A DNA stretch of 64,000 nt from Boletus sp. NGJ (Eukaryota > Basidiomycota > Agaricomycetes > Boletales > Boletaceae), in the NCBI GenBank assembly GCA_019096195.1, contig JAGTXK010000239.1:62001-126000 (forward strand). The letters run 5' to 3'. Below, piece by piece: positions 21,159 to 32,212 of this stretch. The position numbers and the translations under genes are program-made. Each line of letters opens with the position of its first letter. Within the stretch, counting starts at the first letter, position 1. Below the pieces are notes generated by a model. The model worked only from the letters and a program-made list of their open reading frames with translations, had not been told where the DNA came from and searched no databases.

Positions 21159-22749
21159 CAGTGGCTCAAAAAAGTGTCCCAATGTTTGGCTATTTTGCAA
21201 AGACTTGACATTTGCAAAAGAACCAAAAGGTATTAGCCCTAACCCTTGCTGGGCCATTGATAGCCCTAATCCTTGCCCTGAAGACGAGCCCTTAGTCATA
21301 TAATTTGGTTGTCATGGCACTGAGATATAGCCATATTAAAGTGACATGTCATTGGGACACTTTTTTGAGCAACATTTCTATTCTTCAATTTAGTACTTTG
21401 TATGCCCTCCCTTTGCTTTTATCACTGCCTCTAGTCTTCTAGGCATACTCTCTATCAATCCTTGACACTCCTCAACCTCTATCTTCCCCCACTCCACTTC
21501 AATTCTCTCCCAAAGCTCCCATACTCCTTTTGGTGGTGTTGTATAGCTATTGAGTTTTTTTTTGAGAATTTGCCAGAGATGTTCAATGGGATTAAGGTCT
21601 GGAGATTGTGCTGGCCAGTCAAGAAGCTTGATCCCTTGAGATTCCAGCCACTCCTTGGCTCTTTTAGAGGTGTGCTTGGGGTCATTATCTTGTTGAAAGA
21701 TAATGCTCTCTTCAGGAATTCCAGAATTTTCCATGGAAGGAAGCAGATTATCCTCCAAAATGGAGACATACTGCTCAGCATTCATCCTCCCTTCAACCTC
21801 TGCATGAATCCCCACTCCACTCCAACTCATGCATTCCCAAACCATCAAGGAACCTCCTCCAAACTTGACTGTTCCCTGAACTTCCTTGTCTTGCAAAGAC
21901 TTTCCTGCCAATTTCCATACATACTTCCTTCCATCTGACCCAATCCTGTTGATCTTGGTTTCATCTGACCATATAACCCTAGTCCAGTCCTCCACAGTCC
22001 AATGTTGGTGCTTGAGAGCAAAGGCTAGCCTATGTTGCCTATGCTTCATAGATAAGAGTGGCTTCTTTTTCTTGACTACAGCCTTGAGAGATGCAGACTT
22101 GAGAACATTTCTAACAGTTTGAGCAGAGACAGGAGAAGAGAGAGCAGAATTGATGAGATGGGTAGCCTGGACAGCATTTTCAACTTTGCCAGAGGTAATA
22201 CTAGAGACAATTTTCCATTTATCAGTAGGAGAAAGTTTAGAAGGACATCCTAATTTGATGTTTTCCTTGCCTGGGTGGATCTCCTTGATAACCCTGGCCA
22301 CAGTAGACTTCCCCAGACCAGTTTGGAATGATATTTGCCTAGTAGAAAGGCCAGATTCAGAGAGAAAAAGAATATTGGCTCTAGCAGAGGAGGGAGTGGA
22401 TTTCATAATGAAGTAGGGTTGGCTGAATGGTATCTCTGCTCTTTATACCATTTGGAGTTATGTAAGTGACATAATCAGACAGGGTTGAAGCACAGCATCC
22501 ATCAGAACCTTATGTTATTTACTAAATGATAGTTGATAATATCAGGGTCAAATAAGTGTCCCAATGACATATCCTTTTAATATGGCTATAACTCAGTACC
22601 ATGACAACCAACTCACATGACTAAGGGCTCATCTTCAGGGCATGGATTAGGGCTATCAATGGCCCAGCAAGGGTTAGGGCTAATACCTTTTGGTTCTTTT
22701 GCAAATGTCAAGTCTTTGCAAAATAGTCAAACATTGGGACACTTTTTTG
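21159..22749 (-). mobile_element. Tc1/mariner-type element (family A), near-complete
   Basis: The left end is TA (21157-21158) followed by CAGTGGCTCAAAAAAGTGTC. Long inverted repeats lie at about 21159-21370 and 22546-22749. As in family B, each repeat starts with AAGTGTCCCAATG and ends with the same motif inverted. The right repeat stops at CACTTTTTTG followed by TA, so about 8 terminal bases present on the left are missing. The transposase frame is open along its whole length. Confidence 0.88.
21390..22406 (-). CDS. Tc1-type transposase, DD34E, open reading frame intact
   Basis: This is a 338-aa protein in one exon, the normal length for Tc1 transposases. N-terminal helix-turn-helix domains bind the inverted repeats (STRQISFQTGLGKSTVARVI at 21-40; SPVSAQTVRNVL at 91-102). 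The catalytic triad is D148 (IWSDETKINRIGSDG), D240 (FQQDNDPKHTS) and E275 (SPDLNPIEHLW), with 34 residues between the last two. It should cut the element out and paste it at TA sites. The frame lies between the inverted repeats at 21159-21370 and 22546-22749; mobility would need both ends, and the outermost right end appears shortened. It is a diverged relative of the family B transposase in the same block. Confidence 0.93.
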   Translation of the reverse strand: MKSTPSSARANILFLSESGLSTRQISFQTGLGKSTVARVIKEIHPGKENIKLGCPSKLSPTDKWKIVSSITSGKVENAVQATHLINSALSSPVSAQTVRNVLKSASLKAVVKKKKPLLSMKHRQHRLAFALKHQHWTVEDWTRVIWSDETKINRIGSDGRKYVWKLAGKSLQDKEVQGTVKFGGGSLMVWECMSWSGVGIHAEVEGRMNAEQYVSILEDNLLPSMENSGIPEESIIFQQDNDPKHTSKRAKEWLESQGIKLLDWPAQSPDLNPIEHLWQILKKKLNSYTTPPKGVWELWERIEVEWGKIEVEECQGLIESMPRRLEAVIKAKGGHTKY

Positions 22750-23558
22750 TACATGTCATTGGCAATGTGTTGACCATTTTGGCCATTTCCTGAGTGCTGT
22801 GTGTTCTCACGCCTCTTTAGTGGCTGTGTATGCTGACTTGTATTGTACTGGGGACTTATTGAATTGAAGTGTGAGGTATTCCCACTATTTATAAACCATT
22901 GTGAGGTCAAATAGGCTAAGTAGAATGGAATTTGGTAGGCTGCAAGTCACCAACCATTCTGCTGTGGCTGCATGCTGTCAGTCTAGGTGTGTCATGGTTT
23001 CTGCAAGATATTCTTGCAGTCCATATGTGCAAATAGCTTGCTCAACTTGTGTGCACCATTTTGACTAGTTGCTACCATCTGAGGAAAGCTCAGAAATGTT
23101 GAATAGATCCATTCTGACTTTTGAGTATCTGAGTGAGTGAGCTACTCTGCACTAGCAGGGCTCATAACCTATAGAAAACTATAGTGTAGTCACTAAAGAA
23201 AAAACTACAGTACTTATAGTCCGAAATAGGACCTGCTTATGTAAGCTACTACTGTTCTAACCCATATGAGATGAGTTTACAACATAAAGTAGCTGATAGT
23301 ATACCATGTTTTACTTAGTTTTGATATTGCTCTTCTCTCTCTTGCATATTGTTTTAGTTGGCAACACTTGAGATATTGAGTCTAGGTTTCTTGTCTCTGT
23401 TCATTTCAAGTTCCTTTTGGCCTTCCACACCCTGAATATAGGTCCTAGATTTCTCAGATCAATCTTTTTCAGTCCTACAAAAACAACACTCAGAAATCCA
23501 TTGACATCACTCAGTGTTTGCAGCAAAACCTTAGTAATAGAGACCATATTCATGTCGT
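22750..23558. other. Transposon debris including a diverged LTR relic
   Basis: The stretch 23270-23425 resembles, in plus orientation, the last ~150 bp of the 1.09-kb LTR family (TTGCATATTG, AGATATTG, GGTTTCTT, CAAGTTCCTTT in the same order), but is strongly diverged, so it is an older fossil. The remainder shows no recognisable gene. Confidence 0.5.
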
Positions 23559-24644
23559 TGAAAGGAACTTGCAATGAACGAAAGAAAGAAACCTAAACCC
23601 GATATCTGAAGCATTGCTAACTAAAGCAATATGCGACAGAGAGAAAGGCAATTTCAAGGCTAGATGAAACATGGTACTCTACCGGCTACTTATATACTAC
23701 CGATAGTGGTGCACGGACCATGCTATGCTATGACATCGTAGGGTACTGGGTATGACATCACAGGAACAAGGAAGTGTTAGTGTCCAATGGCGGAAAGGGA
23801 AAACGATGGAATGAGATGCGCATGGTATACGCATGTAAGTGAAAGGTAGTCCGGAGCGCTCTAGGTGTGGCTACGTGTGATATATCTAAAGGGGGACTAA
23901 TAGATAGAAATGGAAATGAGAGACGAAAGAAGAAATGAAAGAGTAATGTGTAAGGCATCGCATGGGGTGATCGTTGGATCTGGTATCGAGACAGGATCGT
24001 GTTGGGTGACAGATCGGGTCTTGTCTATGTCTAGGGGTTGTGATCTGACGTTCGCCTGATCAGTACTTGGGTTAATCTAGCGTGGGCTTGATTAGTACTT
24101 GGCGGTACGAGAGGTGATCTACAGTGTGAGTTGGAGATTGGGGATTGAGCGGGGGATTCGAGGATCTGGAGGCGGGCTCCTGATTAGTACTTGTGTAGCG
24201 TACCGAGCCCTGCGTCAGGTACTGTCTACAGGTCTCGTGCGTGTAATGAGCATATACGTGACAAAGGGGTTATTGTTATCATATGGCGTTATGTCACGTG
24301 ATGTGGCTACCAAGTGCTGCATCAGGTAGGTCCACAAGGGGGACGTAGTTTATAGGTGTGCGGGCCTTGCTTGTGGCGGTGAACACCGGGTTTAGCTGTG
24401 AGGCTACTTGGTGTCGTAGGTGTAACGGGTATGACTGGGGTACGACTAATGAAAGCGTACGTGGGTGTGGTCGATGTATGGTGTATCGTATGAGGGAGGA
24501 TGCAATGGGTGACTACTCTAGGTGTATGCAGGGCGAGGCTAGGATGGAGGTTGGGTGAGGGTAGGTGAGTGTATCATCTATAGGTAGTGCGAAAGTGTAG
24601 GTAGGAGTGCTAATAAGTAGGTGGTATAATCGGTGATCGTTTCA
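23559..24644 (-). mobile_element. Solo LTR (1.09-kb family), complete copy with target duplication
   Basis: This LTR fossil is 1086 bp with TG...CA ends, flanked by GTCGT at 23554-23558 and 24645-24649. Its sense strand is minus. Sequence and length match the two nested copies at 16711-18890. Short open frames within it recur in all copies and are not genes. Confidence 0.92.
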
Positions 24645-25965
24645 GTCGTGAGCACAAGTATTTCTGTGAAATATCCTAGGCTGAGCTGGATCTGACAACT
24701 GGAACAAATGAGTTACATGTGCAGTCATACAATATATTGAACAGATCTTCTCCTCTACCCATGTCAAGTTCAAGTACTCACTTGGCAACTCTCTGTGATA
24801 AAGGTTGTTTGTGAGTGCAAATCAAGGCATCTTTTCCTTCACAAAAGAAGGTCAACAATAGCAACAAAGGCTTATAACAGCTGGTATTTTGGTATCCTTA
24901 ATTATTCCTCTCTTGTTGAGAATAAGACCATAAAGTTAAGGACAAGCAAACAATGAGACAGACAGTAATTCCTTTATAACAACAGTACAGTTCAAGGATA
25001 TTCCATCCACATGAAGTAGTTTAAGGTCCAATCCTTGGGCATCTATAGATTCTACATCTGCCTGATATTGTGCACACACAGCACATACACCAGGTTTTGT
25101 CCATTGAGAAAAATTAGAGTAATTATCAAGATACCACATAATGACATCTCTCACAACCACTCACAACCACTTATGATTGAACAATGCATCCTCATTAAGT
25201 CTTTCTATGACTGCTCTCATTTTATTATCACAATGTTGCTGCTTCTTTCATTCAGACATAGGTTTGAAGCACACATCAAGGCTTGCATCAAATCTGACCC
25301 ATACTCAATCTCAAGAACACTAACAACAGCCTTATCTGAATATATACCATCTGTGGCCTAACAAGCATAGGGGAGATGTGTCAAAAAGATATCACATAGA
25401 TATTCATACATAACTGATCAACATTAGAAAATGTGCACACCAAATGATATGCTCCAAAAGCACTACATAGGCCCTCAAATGAGACTGACTCAGATGGAAA
25501 TCTACTGATAGATGATCAGATGAAACCAATTGAATATGAGCAGCAACAACATTAAGTGAGACTTTTTTGAGACAATGGACAAGCTCATTGGCAGGCATAT
25601 CCACCCAGATCATATAACCATATACACCATATTCATGCACATCCAAGGATATCTCCGTCATTTTCACACCTTATCTATTCCCACCTTAATCTCTGTTTTC
25701 ATATTCACACAGACACTTCTTTACTATGGTAATCTATCTCACACATAGCTTGGTCTGTGCACACACCTGTAACATATAAAGTAGACACTTTGGTGACTAG
25801 AAACCCCAGTCTAATTCACTTTATTCACCATGCTAAGTCATTGCCTTGGTTCTTGACTGTTGTAGGCTTGTGTTGTTTGAAAAAGACCCTCATACTCTCA
25901 TCCTTGAGCCAGAACACATGTAGCCTGCAACAAGAACAATGAGTACTACCAAGGACAATGTAGTT
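24645..25965. other. AT-rich transposon debris, no supported gene
   Basis: Minus-strand frames at 24936-25160 (with a CAVCAQY motif) and 25404-25667 are the most protein-like pieces. The CxxC pattern recalls N-terminal zinc-ribbon parts of some fungal transposon proteins, but nothing firm can be said. Confidence 0.35.
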
Positions 25966-26390
25966 AAGATGTGTAATGAAAGTGTAATAAAAATGCACTC
26001 AAAAATGTAGCAAAATGGTAGTAATAAAGTGTAGCAAAAGTGTAATCAAAGTGTAGTAAACAAAGTATAGTAAAAATGTGAACCAAAGTGTAGCAAAAGT
26101 GTGATAAAAAGTATAGTAAAAGTGTAGCAAAAGTGTAGCAAAAAGTGTAGTAGAAAGTGTAGTAGAAAGTGTAATGAAAGTGTAGTAAACAAAGTGTAGT
26201 AAAAGTGTAGTAAAAAGCGAACAAAAGTGTAGTAAAGTGTAGTAAAAAAAGTGTAGCCACAACCCACACAGAAGTGTTGTAAACACAGTGTAGTAAAAAA
26301 GCATACAAAAGTGTAATCAAAGTGTAGTCAAAGTGTAGCAAAAGTGTTGTAAAAGTGTAGCTACAAAATGTGCACAAAAGTGTATTTCCC
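25966..26390 (+). repeat. Tandem array of an 11-bp-like AAAGTGTAGTA motif
   Basis: Units such as AAAGTGTAGTA, AAAGTGTAGCA and AAAGTGTAATC follow one another for about 425 bp with small spacers. Translation gives long Tyr/Phe/Leu-rich frames (TTLLHFYYTF repeated), which are a by-product. Reverse-oriented clusters of the same motif lie at 20550-20690 and 26583-26850. Confidence 0.85.
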
Positions 26391-26582
26391 TCTACCCCTA
26401 TATATGGCTGGGCCATTTGTTTGATCGAGTTTCCCATGGTGTGCAAGAGGCATGAGTTTATGTGTCCACTAAATCACATTTTTGGCATTCTTGGACTTTG
26501 CCAAAATTTCTGGGAGTGGCAGTGTAACAAAAAGTTGGCAACACTACCACAAATCGTAATAAATCGCAATTTTGGCTGATTG

Positions 26583-26996
26583 GACTACACTTATGCTACA
26601 CTTTGCTTACCACACTTGCTACTACACATTCAGTAATCAAAAAGCGCCACAAATGCTACACTTTGGGTATACTTTTGTTTCCCACACTTGTTTGCTACTC
26701 AAATAAGCGCCACAAATGCTACACTTTTGTTACACTCTGCTTTCCCACACTTGTTACTACACTTTTGGTACACTTTGTTTTCCACACTTGTTATTACACA
26801 TTTGGTAATCAAAAAAGCGCCACAAATGCTACACTTTTGCTACACATGTGGCATATATTGGGTATATATTGGCTATACATATTGCTTACTTGTAAGGAAA
26901 GTGTACAAAACAGAGTGTAGCATAAGTGTAGCATTTGTGGCGCTTTTTTGATTACCAAATGTGTAATAACAAGTGTGGGAAATAAAAGTGTACCAA
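26583..26996. repeat. Inverted-repeat unit built from GCGCCACAAATGCTACAC and CTACACTTT motifs
   Basis: The motif AAGCGCCACAAATGCTACAC occurs in plus orientation near 26643, 26705 and 26815 and inverted near 26920-26945. The arm at about 26757-26845 pairs with 26915-26996, giving a hairpin with a ~70-bp loop. It looks like the end, or a short derivative, of a DNA transposon with repeated sub-terminal binding sites. The family cannot be named. Confidence 0.6.
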
Positions 26997-27604
26997 AATT
27001 TTCCTGGTGACTGATAGACTTGGTAGACTTGGTAGCATCAGCAGGTCATGCCACTACCTACATAGTATCTAAAGCTGTTCAGTTTACTATGCAGTGCTAT
27101 ATAGAAACTCTGAATGCAATAATTACTATGTAGTGCTATGTAGTAACTAGGGTTACTACTGGTCCTTTTTTTTTTCCAGATAGCCCCAACAAAGTTATTG
27201 TCTCAACATGACTCTTTTTGTTGCATGCTTTTGATTTGATCATTCCAAAATGTGTGATTGATTAAATGAGAATATTGTTGGGCATAAGGGACAGTCTTTT
27301 TTTGTAGACATTGTTAGAATAGAACAACCAACTGGGATATTTATTTATTTTGTAATTCAGGATCATTTCAAACAGCACAATACAAGAAGCTTTTGCATTC
27401 AATTGTGACACAAGAGCACAGTGGTTGTTACATTGGCACATAATCATTAACACTTACTGTTACAACCTCATAATAATGGGACACATGACCTGAGTGAACT
27501 GAAGGTGATTTGGGTTTTACTAGAACCTGCTACTCTCCCTTCCTCTGGATAGGCAAGGGTCAGGTCAGCTAGCGGGTACTGTAGTGAGGCTTTGAATGTG
27601 TTAG

Positions 27605-27609
27605 GATCA
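27605..27609. other. Target-site duplication GATCA, left side of the gypsy element
   Basis: Identical to 34741-34745 on the other side of the element. Confidence 0.9.
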
Positions 27610-27969
27610 TGAAAGGGGAAAGACCTTAATATCTCAAAGGGCACAAGTGCGCTATCTAAGAGAGAGAAAAGGAATTCCAAGATTAAGGAATACAGGTGTT
27701 TGTATGCTACTTTATATACGTGGGGTGAGTGAGCACGGACCAGCTTAGGGCCGGTCATGGAAACTACTAGAATGTTCTCTATGACGTAGAGTGACGTAGT
27801 GGGGTCTAGACCATTCTATGGGTATGGGGTTATGGCGTAGTCTAACTAATGTGTGACGTATGGTCTAGGCGTAAGGCCTAGACGTGAGATAACTAGGTAA
27901 TTGTTCGTGGGGTTGTTAAGTGTTAGCTAACTATAAGAATGAAAAGGAAAATATCCGAAAGTCGTTTCA
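27610..27969 (-). repeat. 3' LTR of the gypsy element
   Basis: 360 bp with TG...CA ends, paired with 34381-34740. In the sense direction it carries a TATATAAAG box and, about 30 nt downstream, the 13-mer TAATCTTGGAATT that is complementary to the primer-binding site. Confidence 0.95.
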
Positions 27970-27983
27970 TTACCCCCTTTTTA
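27970..27983 (-). other. Polypurine tract of the gypsy element
   Basis: On the sense strand, AAAAAGGGGG lies directly before the 3' LTR. Such tracts prime plus-strand DNA synthesis in LTR retrotransposons. Confidence 0.7.
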
Positions 27984-28179
27984 AGCGTCAAACTCCCGGT
28001 CGACGGTGATACCGGTGAGTTGGGGGTCACCAAGAGGGTCGGGAATTTCGAAGAGGTGATCGGGAAGACGGTTGAGGGATGCGGCGTACGAGCGGAAGAA
28101 TGGGTCATTGAATAAGGGCATGTTCGGGTGGACGCATGTGGAGCAGTCACAGGTGTCGTTGGTGAGGGTGTGGACTGCG

Positions 28180-29400
28180 GAGGGGTTTTGCTGGTGGAAT
28201 GCCTCGACCGCCTGTGGGGCGTTTGAGACGTTCTTCTTTGTTTCCCATGTGCGTTCTTCCCGAGGGTAGCCCTTCCACTGCACTAGGTACTTGGTTTTGC
28301 TGCGTCATTTACGTGAGTCGACGACGTGCTCCACTTCATACTCTTCTTGTTGTTGGACAACGACCAGGGGTGGTGGTTTCGGTCTCATCTGGGAGGGGGA
28401 TGTGCCGGGGTGATAGGGGGTGAGGAGTGATTCGTGGAATACGGGGTGAATCCCTCTCCATGTCTTCGGGAGGTCGAGCTCATAAGAGGCTTCGCCTACC
28501 TTTTGCTTCACTCGGAACGGCCCGTGTCGTCTGTCGTCGAACTTTTTCGTTGGTTGGTCAGTCCGGATGTGTGTCCCTTCCAATAGGACCTGTTGACCGG
28601 TCGTGTATTCGATGGTGGGCGATGCACGCTTGTTGTGGGAGGTCTTCATCGCTTGTGCCGCTTTCTCCAGTGCCTCTTTTGCCGACTTGTGGTGAGATTT
28701 CATCATTTCAGCGAACGAGGCAGTGAATTCGTTTCGCACTTCTACTCACTTGTGGGGTAAGAGTGGCTGCTGTCCGTAATTGAGCAGGAAGGGGAAGACA
28801 CTGGTGGCACTGGTTGTTTGAGAGTTGTGGGCGAATTTGGCTAGTGGTAGCCATTCTGCCCAGTCAGTCTGGCGATGGTTGACGTATATGCATAGATACT
28901 TTTCCACTTCCCGGTTGACGTGTTCCGTCTGGCCGTCAGTTTGTGGGTGGTAGGCCGTGGACGGGTTTGCCTTGATGTCGAGGAGGGAGTATAGATCGCG
29001 CATAAAGGATGAAACGAATTGGGTGCCCCGGTCAGAGATCACCTTTCGTGGAACACCATGGAGCTTAAATACTTGGTCATGGAAGATTGTTGTGACTCCC
29101 TGCAACATGATGGTGTCCATTACCAGCGTGAGGTGAATCATCTTTGAGAACCGGTCGACGATGACTAGGATGGCGTTCTTGCCGTCAGACTGGGGGAGGG
29201 GGCCGATCAGATCCACAGAGATGATCTCCCATGGGGCTGATGGGATCTCGTTTGGGTGGAGTGGGGTGCTGATTGCCGAGGTTTTGGCTTTAACCTTTTG
29301 GCAGGTGTCGCAACCCTTTACGTATGATTCCACGTCTCTGCGTAGGGATGGCCAGTAGTATTCACTCATGACTAAGTCATGCGTTTATTGGATACCGGGA
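28180..29400 (-). pseudogene. Integrase and chromodomain region of the gypsy element (fossil)
   Basis: Recognisable features are the zinc-binding CDTCQKV end, the core (VDLIGPLPQSDGKNA, DRGTQFVS, STAYHPQTDGQTEHVNRE), the C-terminal GPFRVKQKVGEASYELDLP with HPVFHESLL, and a chromodomain (YEVEHVV, YLVQWKGYPREERTWE). Chromodomains in this group steer integration toward heterochromatin. Broken. Confidence 0.9.
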
Positions 29401-29510
29401 TGGCCAGCGATCGGGTGGTCATGGTTTGCGATCAGGATGTCCTCTCTGAGTTTCACATCATTTGGCACATACACGAGCGACTTCCAGTGGACGAGTCCTT
29501 CTTTGCGGGT

Positions 29511-31700
29511 CTAGTGTGAGCCCTCTTTCACTAGGCCATCTTTTGCAAACTGCTCGAGTTTATATTGCATTTTGGTGATTCTTGTGAGCGTGTCTGCGGG
29601 GGTGATTGCTTTGAGGGAGACTGTGGTGGAGGTTGGTGAAGGGGGTGGTGAAAAAAGGGTGTCCAGGAGGAGCATTTGTGCGGTGTTATCAGATGTTACC
29701 CCCTTTTCAAAGTCTGGCCTCCTGGATAGAGGGTCGGCTGGATTTGTTTTGCCCGGTCGGTGACTGATGATCACATGGTACTCTTGTAGCACCTGTTGCC
29801 AATGAGCCTGACGACGTGTGAGGTCTTGGGGTTTGCGGAAGAACTCGAGGTTCTTATGATCCATCCAGATCTCGATTGGGTGGGCTGCTTCGAGGAGGTA
29901 CTGCCGCCATTCGTTAAGGGCGAACATGATGGCAAGCATCTCCAGGTCGGCCGCATGATAGTTCTGCTCCGTGTCGTTGAGAGAATGGGAAATGAAGGCG
30001 ACGGGGTGCCACACACTGTTGTGACGTTGGGAGAGGATGGCACCAATGCCAATGCCGGAACTGTCGGTTTCGATGCGGTAGGGGTCATTGTTGGTCGGCA
30101 TGGCCAGTGCTGGGGCGGAGGAGATGGTGTCTTTGAGGGTTTGGAAGGCTTCTTGGCAAGCCGACATCCACTCGAAGTCTTTCTTCACCGACGTGAGCGC
30201 GTTTAGAGGGCGTGCAATCATAGCGAAGTTTTTCACAAATCATCGGTAGAAGTTGAGGAATCTGAGGAAACCTCTCAGCGTCTTCTTCAAAGTGGGGATC
30301 GGCCAGCTCTTGATGGCTTCCACCTTTTTGTCGTCCATCTTTATCTTTTCTTGTGTGACGATGAGTCCGAGGAATTTGGTTTCTTGGACCTCAAAGTCGC
30401 ATTTGTCGTGGCATAGGTAGAGGTGGGCGTCCCTTATGATTTGTAGTACTTCTTGTACCACTTTTCGGTGTTCTTTGAGTGTTTTCGTGAATATCATGAT
30501 ATCGTCTATATAGATGACCACTACGCCTCGGTCCACCAGATTTTTGAATAGTGTGTTTATTATAGTTTGGAATGTCGCCGGGGAATTGGTGAGTCCGAAG
30601 AACATCACGAGTGGCTCGAATAGACTGCGGTTGGTTCGAAAGGCTGCCTTCCATTCGTCTCCTTCGGCCATTCGCACGTTATTATACCCCCATCTCACAT
30701 CGAACTTGGTATAATATTTGGCTGTTTTGAGCTTATCAACCAGTTCGTTGATGAGGGGGAGCGGATAGCGATTCCTCCTTGTTACCACATTTAGCTTACG
30801 GTAATCTTGTACGGGGTGGAGGTGTCCATCTTTCTTTTTGATAAAGAAGAACGCTGAGGCGAAGGGGGACTTGGAGGGTCATATCCTCCCAGACTTTAAA
30901 TTCTCCTCGAGGAAGGCATCGAGTTCTTTTTGTTCTCCGGGGTTCAGGGGGTAAACCTTACAGTCCACCTCATGGTTTCCCGGGAGGAGTTCAATGGCAT
31001 GGTCCCAAGGGCGTCTTGGGGGTAGGGCATCGAAACTCTCTTTGTTGAAGATGTCTTTGAACTCGTGGACGTATGTTGGGGCGGCCTCCTCAAAGGTTTT
31101 CTTTTTCTTTTGGACATAGTCCTTAATCACCACTTCTGTCGCGACGTTTTGATTCCTCATATATTCTACTACATCGAGCTTGAATAGGCGATCGCCTTGT
31201 GAGGGCATGTAGTCTATGTCCATTTCGTCCTCCTCTTCGTCTACATTGTTCGTAATGTGGTCTCCTTTACAATGAAAGGAGATTCTACCCATTTTCCAGT
31301 TGATGGCTGGGTTGTGAGTCTTCAGCCAGTCGTGACCCAGGAATATCGTGTTCGGCCTGAGGTTTGTCACTGTGAGGGCTAATTGTTCCTTGTGGTCGTA
31401 TACCTGGAGTTCGAGTATTACAAATTTTTCTACTTTACCTCCGGCATTCGGTGTGCCATCGGCGTTGTACACGGTGAGGGGACGGGGGAGGGAGTGAGTG
31501 GGCACCCCCTTTTTAGCTACGAAGTCCTCGTGTATAGAGGATCCTGTGCAGCCCGAGTCGATTAATGCTTTGACTTCAGCCATTTGTCGATTTGCAAGGG
31601 TTACCTTGACGGGGATCTCTAACGAGTTTCTCTTCGTTGTTCGTGGGGATGCTTTTCTGAACTTGGATGCGTGCTGCAGGTCGTGAAGGACCCAGTACAC
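29511..31700 (-). pseudogene. Protease, reverse transcriptase and RNase H region of the gypsy element (fossil)
   Basis: The aspartic protease shows ALIDSGCTGSSI and FLGHDWL. The reverse transcriptase shows [26 protein letters not shown] and the catalytic YIDD. RNase H shows ETDSSGIGIGAILSQ and related blocks. Order and spacing are those of Ty3/gypsy. Broken. Confidence 0.92.
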
Positions 31701-32212
31701 ATCCTCGTTCGAGAGTTTTCATAGGTCTTGTACGAGGTCCCGAGACACTTCAATCGTTCTGGTGTCATGGACGAAGGACTTGAGGTGGTGGATGCTTTGC
31801 TCTACATCCGTGTGTTCCACCTGAGCCTTCATCCAACGTATGGACCAGGGGTCCAATGTGTTCAACCAGGAATGAGAGGACGTCTCTTTCTTTCATACTT
31901 CCTTGGGGTGTTTACGCAGGATGGTGTCAGCGTCGTTCGGTCCGTCATCTCGTTTTACTGATGATGCGAACTTAACTTTTTGCAGTAGAATGGTCACACT
32001 TTTTACGGGTGGTGTCCCGGGGAGATTTACTCGGTTTTGGGTCTCAGTCTCATCAGTGTCAAGAACAGCAAATCTATTATTTGACAATGACTTATTGGAT
32101 ACAGTAGGTCGACTGGTGTCTACTGTATGGCTTGAAAACCCGAGTCTTCGCGCACATCCGAAGCGTAAACTACTGGCTCTTCTTTCTGAGCCTCTGCCGA
32201 GTCCATCATTGC

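Noticed and set aside
17266-24558. Recurring short frames such as MAVREVIYSVSW and MPYTSLFHFFF
   Set aside because: They recur because the 1.09-kb LTR is present several times; they are not genes.
24936-25160. CAVCAQY-containing frame as a Helitron N-terminus
   Set aside because: A single CxxC motif in a 74-aa frame is too little; no helicase or Rep domain was seen nearby.
25966-26390. Long Tyr/Phe/Leu-rich open frames on the minus strand
   Set aside because: They are translations of the AAAGTGTAGTA array in several frames at once; no start, domain or splice context supports a gene.
25966-26390. Possible CRISPR-like repeat array
   Set aside because: Repeats are degenerate, directly adjacent and 11 bp long without unique spacers, in a fungal nuclear genome.
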